Source: Clostridia bacterium
GTDB taxonomy: Bacteria > Bacillota > Clostridia > UMGS1840 > HGM11507
Reading direction: 5' to 3'
NCBI GenBank assembly: GCA_017554615.1
Contig: JAFZHY010000004.1
Span: 1 to 64,000 of the forward strand
Length of the DNA: 64,000 bases
Shown here: piece after piece, positions 46,501 to 54,056 of the stretch
Layout: each line of letters opens with the position of its first letter
How positions within the stretch are numbered: position 1 is the stretch's first letter
Program-made: the position numbers and the translations under genes
The notes under the pieces: model-generated
Seen by the model: only the letters and a program-made list of their open reading frames with translations
Database searches by the model: none
What the model was told of the DNA's origin: nothing

Positions 46501-46720
46501 TATAGACATTATGAATAAAAACGGTTTTGACATTATTATAAATACTCCGACAAGAGGCCGTAAAGCAGAAACAGACGGTTTTAAAATCAGAAGACTTGCA
46601 GTTGAACATGGTATTCCGTGTTTCACATCTTTAGATACTGCAAAAGCAGTAGGAAAAATTCTTCTTGATAAAAAGAAAAAGAAATCTGATCCGTCAATTA
46701 TTGATATAACAACTATTTAA
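43538..46720 (+). CDS. carB: Carbamoyl phosphate synthase large chain
   Basis: The 1060-residue protein has the duplicated ATP-grasp halves. The N-half starts [24 protein letters not shown] and makes carboxyphosphate and carbamate. The C-half starts [23 protein letters not shown] near residue 546 and phosphorylates carbamate. The C-terminal MGS-like allosteric domain follows (about 930-1060). Length and motifs are normal. Because the partner CarA lacks its glutaminase Cys, this subunit probably accepts ammonia directly (inference). pyrK follows by 11 bp. Confidence 0.95.
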   Translation: [1060 protein letters not shown]

Positions 46721-46731
46721 GGTGAAAGTAT

Positions 46732-47505
46732 ATGGCTATTAGTGAAGTTATAAATTCAGAAATTCTAAGTAAAAGAGAAATAGCAAAAGATATTTTCGAA
46801 TTTATCATTGATGCAGATAATAAATTAGGCACTGCCAAAGCAGGTCAGTTTATTCATGTAAAATGTGATAATTCGGTATATTTAAGAAGACCAATATCTA
46901 TCTGTGAGATAAAGAATAATACACTTAAGTTTATTTTTCAGGTAAGAGGAAAGGGAACATTGGCTCTCTCTAAATTCTCGGTGGGAAATACTCTTAGTGT
47001 GTTAGGTCCTTTGGGTAACGGTTTTTCAGTTGATAAGGAATATAAAAACCCTGTTGTTATAGGAGGGGGAATAGGAATTTACCCTCTTTTGCAAACAGCA
47101 AAAATGGTTAAAGCAGACGCTATTTTAGGTTTTCGAAATAAAGATTTTGTAACCTTGGAAGAAGAATTTAGAAGCGTATGTAAAGAAGTGTATATTACAA
47201 CTGATGACGGAAGTTATGTAAGAAAAGGTCTTGTTACAGAAGTTTTAGAAGAACTTATTAAAGAAAAAGAAATTGATGCTATCTTTGCGTGTGGCCCAAT
47301 GCCTATGCTAAAGGCAGTTAAAGTAATAGGCGAAAAATACAATATTTTTACCGAAGTGTCTTTAGAAGAAAGAATGGGTTGCGGAATAGGCGCTTGTCTA
47401 TGCTGTGCAACACCAGTGGTTGATAGTGAGTTGGAAGAAGGGTATACTTATGCCCATGTATGTTCTCATGGCCCTGTATTCAACATAAATGAGGTGATAT
47501 TATGA
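46732..47505 (+). CDS. pyrK: Dihydroorotate dehydrogenase electron transfer subunit
   Basis: The 257-residue FAD and 2Fe-2S protein passes electrons from PyrD to NAD. The flavin motif is YLRRPISIC, the NAD-binding part has VIGGGIGIYPLLQTAK, and the cluster cysteines are in GCGIGACLCCATPV and the AHVCSHGPVF segment. It overlaps pyrD by 4 bp, the normal partner arrangement of the class 1B enzyme. Confidence 0.94.
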   Translation: MAISEVINSEILSKREIAKDIFEFIIDADNKLGTAKAGQFIHVKCDNSVYLRRPISICEIKNNTLKFIFQVRGKGTLALSKFSVGNTLSVLGPLGNGFSVDKEYKNPVVIGGGIGIYPLLQTAKMVKADAILGFRNKDFVTLEEEFRSVCKEVYITTDDGSYVRKGLVTEVLEELIKEKEIDAIFACGPMPMLKAVKVIGEKYNIFTEVSLEERMGCGIGACLCCATPVVDSELEEGYTYAHVCSHGPVFNINEVIL

Positions 47506-48413
47506 GTAAATTAAAAACTTCAATTTGTGGAATAGAATTTAAAAACCCCGTTATAACAAGTTCGGGAACATTCGGGTTTGGAACAGAATATAATAAATAT
47601 TATGATGTTTCCTGCCTTGGAGGTATGTCTTTAAAAGGGCTTACCCTAAAGCCAAGACAGGGCAACCCTCCAAAAAGAATAGCAGAAACACCAATGGGAA
47701 TTTTAAATAGTGTCGGTCTTCAGAACCCCGGGGTAAAAACATTTGTTAACAATATGCTTCCGTTTATAAGAAAGTTTGACACAAACCTTATAGCCAACAT
47801 TTCAGGCAACACCGTTGAAGAATACTGCGAAATGGTAGAAATATTATCCGATTCACAAGTTGATATGATAGAGATGAATATTTCTTGTCCTAATGTTAAA
47901 AAAGGCGGTCTTAATTTCGGAACAGATCCTAAAATGGTTGAAGAAATAACAAGCGAGGTTAAAAAGCATTGTAAAAAACCTCTTATTGTAAAACTTACAC
48001 CTAATGTAACCGATATAACAGAAATTGCTAAATCTGCTGAATCAGGTGGCGCAGATGCTCTTTCTTTAATTAACACACTTTTGGGAATGAGAATTGATAT
48101 AAATACAAAACGCCCTGTTTTATTTAATAATATGGGAGGGCTATCCGGTCCTTGCGTTAAGCCTGTGGCTGTAAGAATGGTGTGGCAGGTAAGAAATGCA
48201 GTTAAACTTCCTATAATCGGTATGGGTGGAATTTCAAACTGGGAAGACGCAGTTGAGTTTATGATTGCAGGAGCAGATATAATATCTGTGGGTACAGCCA
48301 ATTTTGTTGACCCATTTACTGCACCAAATATTATTTCAGGTTTAGAAGGATATGTTCAGGATAATAAACTAAATAATATTTCAGATATTGTAAATACTAT
48401 TATTCCAAACTAA
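47502..48413 (+). CDS. pyrD: Dihydroorotate dehydrogenase 1B, catalytic subunit
   Basis: The 303-residue FMN barrel enzyme oxidises dihydroorotate to orotate. ITSSGTFGFGTEY, the KGLTLKPRQGNPPKR loop and NISCPNVKKGG (catalytic Cys of class 1) are visible, with FMN-phosphate contacts in IGMGGISNWEDAVEF and the GADIISVGTANF segment. With PyrK it forms the NAD-linked heterotetramer. It is the last gene of the pyrimidine operon and is followed by a bidirectional terminator. Confidence 0.95.
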   Translation: MSKLKTSICGIEFKNPVITSSGTFGFGTEYNKYYDVSCLGGMSLKGLTLKPRQGNPPKRIAETPMGILNSVGLQNPGVKTFVNNMLPFIRKFDTNLIANISGNTVEEYCEMVEILSDSQVDMIEMNISCPNVKKGGLNFGTDPKMVEEITSEVKKHCKKPLIVKLTPNVTDITEIAKSAESGGADALSLINTLLGMRIDINTKRPVLFNNMGGLSGPCVKPVAVRMVWQVRNAVKLPIIGMGGISNWEDAVEFMIAGADIISVGTANFVDPFTAPNIISGLEGYVQDNKLNNISDIVNTIIPN

Positions 48414-48418
48414 ATTTA

Positions 48419-48455
48419 AAAAGCAAGTAATCTAAAAGATAGATTACTTGCTTTT
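48419..48455. terminator. Bidirectional terminator after pyrD
   Basis: AAAAGCAAGTAATCTA pairs perfectly with TAGATTACTTGCTTTT around a 5-nt loop. It also covers the last codons and stop of the minus-strand acyltransferase gene. Confidence 0.88.
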
Positions 48456-49499
48456 AATTTTTTTAAAATATAAAATACATAAGAAAATAGTTACAGGATA
48501 AACAATTATTATTCTTATAAAAAAAGATAAAAAGTCTGAAATTATACCGAATTTTTCCAAAATATAATTTGCCCCGTATAATGTAAGCACATGCCATAAG
48601 TATATATAAAAACTTGCCTTATCTATATCTTTTAAAATCTTAAATTTATCCATAACAAAAGGCGCGATTTTAAAAGCAATAAGAAACAATATAATTAAAG
48701 CAGATATCACATATAAAGAATGAATATTATTATAAAAAGAAACTGTATATATATAGTTGTAATTTACATATGTAAAATATGAAAATACCAAAGTTATAAA
48801 AAGATAAATAATAAATACTTTAGTTTTATGTTTTACTAATAAGTTTAAAAATTTGTCATAGTTTTTTCCTATATATCCTCCTATAATGTAAAAGGATAAA
48901 TAAGTAGTAACAATTCTGTCGTTATATAAAAATGTAAAGTCAGGAAAACACTTGTTTATAATATATGGCAAATAGTCCTGACAAAGCATAGTTAAAACTA
49001 TAAAGAAAGGAATTGCTGCAACTGGACAAACTTTATCAATAATTTTTTTCCACAGGGGAGTAAGTAAATCAAACTGCAGTATTAAAGGTATAAAATAAAG
49101 ATGATACACAAGATTTCCGCTTATGAAATTTTTAAATATAAACCAAAAATCTAACTTGTAATCGTATCTTAACATAAAAACAATATAGTAAACTATAAAC
49201 GCAAAAACATACGGTATAGCCACGCTTTTTAATCTTATTTTTATATACTTAAAATAAGGCACCTCATCTTTTTTGGTAAGAAAGAATTTACAGGCAGAAA
49301 GCATAATAAACCCCTGAACTACAAAGGTTAAACCCTTCCACGAAAAAATAAGGGCGTTATACTTAAAAGTATTTACAGGGAATGAATAAACCATATACGA
49401 AATAATATGAATAAAAATTACAAGAAGGCAGAAAAGCGTATTAAGAAAGGAAAGTTCAGGCCTTCTTTTTTTAATTGTTAGATTTCCTATTTTTACCAC
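48444..49499 (-). CDS. Membrane acyltransferase (acyltransferase 3 family)
   Basis: The 351-residue protein has about ten hydrophobic helices. It starts like acyltransferase 3 (OatA/YrhL type) proteins: PELSFLNTLFCLLVIFIHII, in which the catalytic-type His lies in VIFIHI. A YLWHVLTLYG segment near the C-terminus is also typical. Such proteins move acetyl groups across the membrane to sugars, including peptidoglycan. No extracellular SGNH domain is attached. The only in-frame canonical start, GTG at 49499, lies within the GGGGTGG ribosome site, so the true start may be a few codons later at a rare codon. The gene is read alone, opposite to its neighbours. Confidence 0.75.
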   Translation of the reverse strand: MVKIGNLTIKKRRPELSFLNTLFCLLVIFIHIISYMVYSFPVNTFKYNALIFSWKGLTFVVQGFIMLSACKFFLTKKDEVPYFKYIKIRLKSVAIPYVFAFIVYYIVFMLRYDYKLDFWFIFKNFISGNLVYHLYFIPLILQFDLLTPLWKKIIDKVCPVAAIPFFIVLTMLCQDYLPYIINKCFPDFTFLYNDRIVTTYLSFYIIGGYIGKNYDKFLNLLVKHKTKVFIIYLFITLVFSYFTYVNYNYIYTVSFYNNIHSLYVISALIILFLIAFKIAPFVMDKFKILKDIDKASFYIYLWHVLTLYGANYILEKFGIISDFLSFFIRIIIVYPVTIFLCILYFKKIKSK

Positions 49500-49566
49500 C
49501 CCTTTTTTTAAAATGAGTTTAGCACAAATTTTTAGAAAAGTAAAGTTTAAATCACTTGTTTTTTAT

Positions 49567-49596
49567 TTGACAAAAATATTATTTAAATGATATAAT
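49567..49596 (+). promoter_or_regulatory. Promoter of the PP2C-like gene
   Basis: Perfect TTGACA (49567-49572) and TATAAT (49591-49596) with an 18-bp spacer; GTG start at 49652. Confidence 0.85.
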
Positions 49597-49651
49597 AAGA
49601 CAAATTATCTACTATGGGTTTTTATGCCCGATAAAAAAGGGAGGTATAGAA

Positions 49652-51052
49652 GTGGATATCATAAATTATTCTGCAGCAGTATGCTCAGACAGAGATAAAA
49701 TGTCTGAATTTCATACAAATAATTTTTATTTAAACGGAATGTATGTATATTCATATGATAATGATGAAAAAATTCTATACCGTAATAATCCGTCAGGCTC
49801 AGAATTTATATTTGGTGTTTTTGATGGGTTGGGGGATGAAACTTACGCAAGAGAAGCCTCTTTAATTACAGCGCAAACAGTCAAAAAATACCACGATAAA
49901 ATAAAAATGCTTCAGGCAAGAAATGATGAGAAGAATATCGCTAATATAATAACTGAAGCAAACGAAAAAATGAAAGAATATTCAAAAAAAGAAGGGTTTA
50001 TAAAATTAGGCTCAACATTTTGTGCTATGGCATTTAAAAATGATGTTGCTACAGTTTATAATATAGGAAACACCAGCGCCTTTATGTTAAGAGATAAGGA
50101 ACTTATAAAACTTTCTACCGATGATTTAAGAGATGGTAACTCTGTTGCAAGTCTTGGTAATATATATGAAGAAACTTCTGCAAAACTTCATATATCAAAG
50201 CCTGTTGAAGTTAAAGGAGAAGATGTCTTCTTTATCTGTACAAACGGATTTTTAAATTTTATTGATACAGAAGATATTATAAGAATAATAAACAGTTCTG
50301 ATTCTTCATATGCTGCAGTACAGAAACTTATGAAGGAAATAAGAAGCAACGGAAACCACGAGGAAGGTACTTTAATGCTTATTAAAGCAGGAGATTCTCT
50401 AACTTTAGGTGCAAGGTTAAAAAAGAAAAAGATAAAAAAGCAACGCTTATTTAAAAGAATTATTGCCTTGGTAGTTGCCCTGATACTTTTAATAGTATCG
50501 TTTAATTTAATTTTTGGCAAACCAAAAGAAAAAAAGGCAAAGGATATTTTAATTGATTCAGTTGTTATTACTAAAAACATAAGTGAACTTAAGATAAACG
50601 ACAGTGGTAAGTTTGAAATAGAGGTTACCCCTGAGAATGCTTCCGAGAAAGTTAAATTTACATCTTCTGATGAAAATGTGCTCTTAGTTACAGAAGATGG
50701 CGAGTATCTTGCAAAATCTTCAGGTAAGTGCAGTGTAACCCTTTCGTCAAAAAAATATACCCATTCTTTTGATATTACCATAATCAATGTTACAGTAGGG
50801 GTTAGTGTTTCAAACAAAAACCTGACACTTAATGTTGGCGAAGAAAAACAAATTGAGTTTGAAGAAAGCGTTGAGAGAATTAAAGATAATCTTATATATT
50901 CATCTTTGGACTCTAATATCGCATCAGTTGATAATAGCGGACTTATTAAGGCGCAAAATGCGGGTAGCACCGAAGTATATGTTAAATATAATGATTTTAC
51001 CGAAACCGTATATGTACAGGTTTTAGGCGCAGATGAAGAAACCCAAATGTAG
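49652..51052 (+). CDS. PP2C-like pseudophosphatase with TM segment and Ig-like (BIG2) domains
   Basis: The 466-residue protein starts at a GTG after GGGAGG. Residues 1-250 follow the PP2C fold order but lack most metal ligands. The NED motif reads TNNF, DGMGG reads DGLGD (Asp kept), IGDSR reads IGNTS, CSDGL reads CTNGF and the EDNIT motif reads EEGTL. A basic stretch and one membrane helix (about 269-290) follow. The rest should be outside the cell and has two bacterial Ig-like BIG2 repeats (about 310-380 and 385-460; VSNKNLTLNVGEEKQI, IASVDNSGLIKAQNAGS). It looks like a receptor with an intracellular non-catalytic PP2C domain. No Ser/Thr kinase is nearby. It has its own strong promoter. Confidence 0.75.
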   Translation: MDIINYSAAVCSDRDKMSEFHTNNFYLNGMYVYSYDNDEKILYRNNPSGSEFIFGVFDGLGDETYAREASLITAQTVKKYHDKIKMLQARNDEKNIANIITEANEKMKEYSKKEGFIKLGSTFCAMAFKNDVATVYNIGNTSAFMLRDKELIKLSTDDLRDGNSVASLGNIYEETSAKLHISKPVEVKGEDVFFICTNGFLNFIDTEDIIRIINSSDSSYAAVQKLMKEIRSNGNHEEGTLMLIKAGDSLTLGARLKKKKIKKQRLFKRIIALVVALILLIVSFNLIFGKPKEKKAKDILIDSVVITKNISELKINDSGKFEIEVTPENASEKVKFTSSDENVLLVTEDGEYLAKSSGKCSVTLSSKKYTHSFDITIINVTVGVSVSNKNLTLNVGEEKQIEFEESVERIKDNLIYSSLDSNIASVDNSGLIKAQNAGSTEVYVKYNDFTETVYVQVLGADEETQM

Positions 51053-51061
51053 CAAAAACTA

Positions 51062-51090
51062 TTGACGAATATGAATTTTAGTGTTAAAAT
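51062..51090 (+). promoter_or_regulatory. Promoter of the thrS T-box transcript
   Basis: TTGACG (51062-51067), 17-bp spacer and TAAAAT (51085-51090), just before Stem I of the T-box. Confidence 0.75.
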
Positions 51091-51097
51091 AATTTTA

Positions 51098-51346
51098 ATA
51101 GCGATGATGAAGACAGTAGCAATCTATGTGTTATACCCAGAGAGGAAAACCGTGGCTGGAAGTTTTCCTGTAACAAGATTTGTGAACACCACTTCGAAGC
51201 TGCAAATGTGAAAGGAAATCTTAGTAATGTTTGCCGTAACCTTTCGTTAAAGGAAATTTAAGAGGCGAAATTTATCGCAATCAGGGTGGAACCGTGCGTT
51301 TTTATGCACCCCTGAAAAGTCATAACAGGCTTTTCAGGGGTTTTTT
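51098..51346 (+). ncRNA. T-box riboswitch, threonine specifier (ACC)
   Basis: Stem I begins GATGAAGACAGTA with the AGUA S-turn and closes with CTTC (51192-51195). The apical loop has the classic GGCTGGAAG. The specifier triplet ACC (51188-51190) follows GAAC and precedes A-CTTC. The T-box core AGGGTGGAACCGTGCG ends near 51298 and the terminator is at 51309-51346. TGGA matches the U discriminator of tRNA-Thr. It raises thrS transcription when tRNA-Thr is uncharged. Confidence 0.96.
51309..51346 (+). terminator. T-box regulated terminator before thrS
   Basis: CCCCTGAAAAG (51309-51319) pairs with CTTTTCAGGGG (51330-51340), followed by six T residues. Confidence 0.93.
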
Positions 51347-51370
51347 AATACAAATAAAAGGAGAATTAAA

Positions 51371-53116
51371 ATGAGCGAATTAAATGAACTTCAGATTTTA
51401 AGACATAGTGCATCTCATGTGTTGGCACAAGCAGTTAAAAGACTTTTTCCGGATGTTAAACTTGCAATAGGTCCGGCGGTAGAAAACGGATTTTATTATG
51501 ACTTTGATTCCGAAACTCCGTTTACAACCGAAGTTTTAGAAAAAATTGAAGCCGAAATGAAAAAAATTGTAAAAGAAAATCTTAAGATTGAACGCTTTGA
51601 ATTACCAAGAGAAGAAGCGTTGGAACTTATGAAAGACGAACCTTATAAGGTAGAACTTATTAACGATTTACCTGATGACGCTGTTATATCTTTTTATAAA
51701 CAGGGCGAGTTTGTTGACCTTTGCGCAGGTCCTCACGTTGCATATACAAGTAAAGTTAAGGCATATAAACTTTTAAGTGCCACAGGTGCATATTGGAGAG
51801 GCTCTGAAAAGAATAAAATGCTTCAGAGAATATACGGTACTGCGTTTGCCACAAAAGACGAACTTGCAGCACATCTTACTCAGCTTGAAGAAGCAAAGAA
51901 AAGAGACCATAATAAGTTAGGAAGAGAACTTGAACTTTTCACAACATCTGATTTAATCGGTCAGGGGCTTCCTATTCTTCTTCCAAAAGGTGCAAAAATA
52001 ATTCATATTCTGCAGAGATTTGTTGAAGATACAGAAGCGGAAAAAGGATGGCAGTTAACCAAAACTCCATATATGGCAAAAAGCGATTTATATAAACTAT
52101 CAGGCCATTGGGATCACTATCAGGACGGAATGTTTATAATGGGCGACCCTGATGATAAGGAAGTTTTTGCTCTTCGTCCTATGACTTGTCCGTTCCAGTA
52201 TCAGGCATATCTTAATAAACAGCGTTCATACAGAGATTTACCGTTAAGATATAACGAAACATCAACACTCTTTAGAAATGAATCTTCAGGCGAAATGCAC
52301 GGGCTTATAAGAGTTCGTCAGTTTACTATTTCAGAAGGGCATCTAATGTGTACTCCTGACCAGTTGGAAGCAGAATTTAAAGGTTGCTTGGAACTTGCAA
52401 TTTATATGCTTAAAACATTAGGTCTATATGAAGATGTATCATACAGATTTTCTCAGTGGGACCCATCAAATAAAGAAAAATATATCGGAACTTGCGAACA
52501 ATGGAATGAAGCACAGGGCATAATGGAAAAAATTCTTAACCACCTTGATATTCCGTATAAAGTAGGGGTAGGGGAAGCAGCATTCTATGGCCCTAAACTT
52601 GATATTCAGATTAAGAATGTTCACGGTAAGGAAGATACTTTAATAACAATACAGATTGACCAGTTACTTGCCGAAAAATTCGGTATGGAATATGTGGACA
52701 GCGACGGAACAAAGAAAAACCCTTATATTATCCACAGAACTTCTATCGGCTGTTATGAAAGAACTTTAGCGCTTTTAATAGAAAAATATGCAGGTGCATT
52801 CCCAACATGGCTTGCTCCTACTCAGGTTAAAATTCTTCCTATTGCAGAGGCTCATCATGAATACGCCAAAGAAATCGGCAATATGTTCAAAAACAGTGGC
52901 TTAAGAGTTGAAGTTGATTTAAGAAACGAAAAAATCGGTTATAAAATAAGAGAAGCTCAACTTGAAAAAGTTCCTTATATGCTCGTTATAGGCGATAAGG
53001 AAATGGAAGAAGGAAAGGTTGCTGTGCGTTCCAGAAAAGAAGGGGATAAGGGCGCAGTTTTATCAACTGACTTCTTAAAAGATATCCTTGTAGAAATTGC
53101 AGAAAAAAGATTATAA
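51371..53116 (+). CDS. thrS: Threonyl-tRNA synthetase lacking the TGS domain
   Basis: The 581-residue class II synthetase starts right at the editing domain (ILRHSASHVLAQAVKRLFP, with the HxxxH of the editing site at residues 11-15). The usual N-terminal TGS domain of about 60 residues is missing. The T-box terminator ends 24 bp upstream, so no longer reading frame exists. The catalytic core is complete: zinc ligands in PMTCPF, GEMHGLIRVRQF and the IIHRTSIGCYER segment, followed by the anticodon-binding domain. AAAGGAG precedes the ATG. Expression is under the threonine T-box. Confidence 0.95.
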   Translation: MSELNELQILRHSASHVLAQAVKRLFPDVKLAIGPAVENGFYYDFDSETPFTTEVLEKIEAEMKKIVKENLKIERFELPREEALELMKDEPYKVELINDLPDDAVISFYKQGEFVDLCAGPHVAYTSKVKAYKLLSATGAYWRGSEKNKMLQRIYGTAFATKDELAAHLTQLEEAKKRDHNKLGRELELFTTSDLIGQGLPILLPKGAKIIHILQRFVEDTEAEKGWQLTKTPYMAKSDLYKLSGHWDHYQDGMFIMGDPDDKEVFALRPMTCPFQYQAYLNKQRSYRDLPLRYNETSTLFRNESSGEMHGLIRVRQFTISEGHLMCTPDQLEAEFKGCLELAIYMLKTLGLYEDVSYRFSQWDPSNKEKYIGTCEQWNEAQGIMEKILNHLDIPYKVGVGEAAFYGPKLDIQIKNVHGKEDTLITIQIDQLLAEKFGMEYVDSDGTKKNPYIIHRTSIGCYERTLALLIEKYAGAFPTWLAPTQVKILPIAEAHHEYAKEIGNMFKNSGLRVEVDLRNEKIGYKIREAQLEKVPYMLVIGDKEMEEGKVAVRSRKEGDKGAVLSTDFLKDILVEIAEKRL

Positions 53117-53118
53117 TT

Positions 53119-53149
53119 AAAAAAAGAAGGCATAAAGCCTTCTTTTTTT
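53119..53149. terminator. Bidirectional terminator between thrS and the yitT-like gene
   Basis: AAAAAAAGAAGGC pairs with GCCTTCTTTTTTT around a 5-nt loop between two convergent genes. Confidence 0.88.
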
Positions 53150-54011
53150 ATAATGAGTCGGTTTTATTTAAGTCGAAAAATCCCTTTCCTAAGGTTCGTC
53201 TTACATCAAATATAACCATAAAAGCCTCATTGTCAATATTTCTTACAATGTTTTGAAGTTTAACTATTTCCTTTGGGTTAACTACTGCAAAGAGCATTTT
53301 TTTATCTTTCTTTGTATACATTCCCTGTGCAGATATTCCTGTATTTCCTCTTTCCAACTTTGTAAATATTTCTTTTGATATTTCTTCATACTTATCAGAA
53401 AGAATAAACACTCCTCGCCCAAAATGTGCTCCGTCTAAAAATAAATTTATAGTAAGCATGGACACAAATATTGCTATTATGCCATATATACCTTTTGTTA
53501 CACCGAATACTGATATACCGATAAGTATTATAATTAAATCAGTAATAAAAAGAAGTTTTGATATATCACAATGAGGCTTTATTTTCTTAAATATAGATGC
53601 AATCATATCAGTTCCCCCTGATGTTGCTCCCGACCTTAATATAAGCCCTAAGCCAACGCCTGAGAATAAACCTGTAAGAAGGGAAGTAAGAAGAATATCA
53701 TCTGACACATCAAGAGGGTTTTTAATATATACTGCCGCCTCTAATATTATACTCATCCATATAACGGAAATAAGAGATTTAAGTATAAACTTAAAGCCTC
53801 TTTGTTTTATTGAAATAATAAATAACGGTATATTAAGAATAAGGTTTGTAATAAATAAAGGTATTAAATCATTAGAGAGCCATTTGATAATTATTGCCAA
53901 GCCCGATATTCCGCCTATAACAAGTTCCATAGGGTCGGCAAACCATGCAACTGACAGGGAAAACACCGTACTTCCCAAAATAATATCAAAGTAATCTTTT
54001 GCTATTTTCAT
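53148..54011 (-). CDS. YitT family membrane protein (DUF161/DUF2179)
   Basis: The 287-residue protein has five or six membrane helices in its first 190 residues (GGISGLAIIIKWL and RSGATSGGTDMIASIFKK are typical) and a C-terminal cytoplasmic DUF2179 domain (about 220-275; TGISAQGMYTKKDKKMLFAVVN). Function is unknown for the family. The start codon at 54011 follows immediately after a strong hairpin whose 3' arm contains AAGGA, the only apparent ribosome site. It is last in the IDH-rex-yitT set. Confidence 0.88.
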   Translation of the reverse strand: MKIAKDYFDIILGSTVFSLSVAWFADPMELVIGGISGLAIIIKWLSNDLIPLFITNLILNIPLFIISIKQRGFKFILKSLISVIWMSIILEAAVYIKNPLDVSDDILLTSLLTGLFSGVGLGLILRSGATSGGTDMIASIFKKIKPHCDISKLLFITDLIIILIGISVFGVTKGIYGIIAIFVSMLTINLFLDGAHFGRGVFILSDKYEEISKEIFTKLERGNTGISAQGMYTKKDKKMLFAVVNPKEIVKLQNIVRNIDNEAFMVIFDVRRTLGKGFFDLNKTDSL

Positions 54012-54017
54012 AAAAAA

Positions 54018-54052
54018 TCAGTCCTTGTAAAATATTATTTTACAAGGACTGA
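54018..54052 (-). terminator. Hairpin terminator between rex and yitT that contains the yitT ribosome site
   Basis: A perfect 16-bp stem with a 3-nt centre (TCAGTCCTTGTAAAAT against ATTTTACAAGGACTGA) is followed on the minus strand by six T residues and then directly by the yitT ATG. AAGGA in the 3' arm is the only plausible ribosome site, so the hairpin may end rex mRNA and also hide the yitT start. Confidence 0.85.
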
Positions 54053-54056
54053 AAAT

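Noticed and set aside
54018-54052. Rex operator in the rex-yitT hairpin (TTGTAAAA and TTTTACAA halves)
   Set aside because: Half-sites are spaced 21 bp rather than 18 bp overall, and the stem extends well beyond with a T run, so a terminator explains it better.
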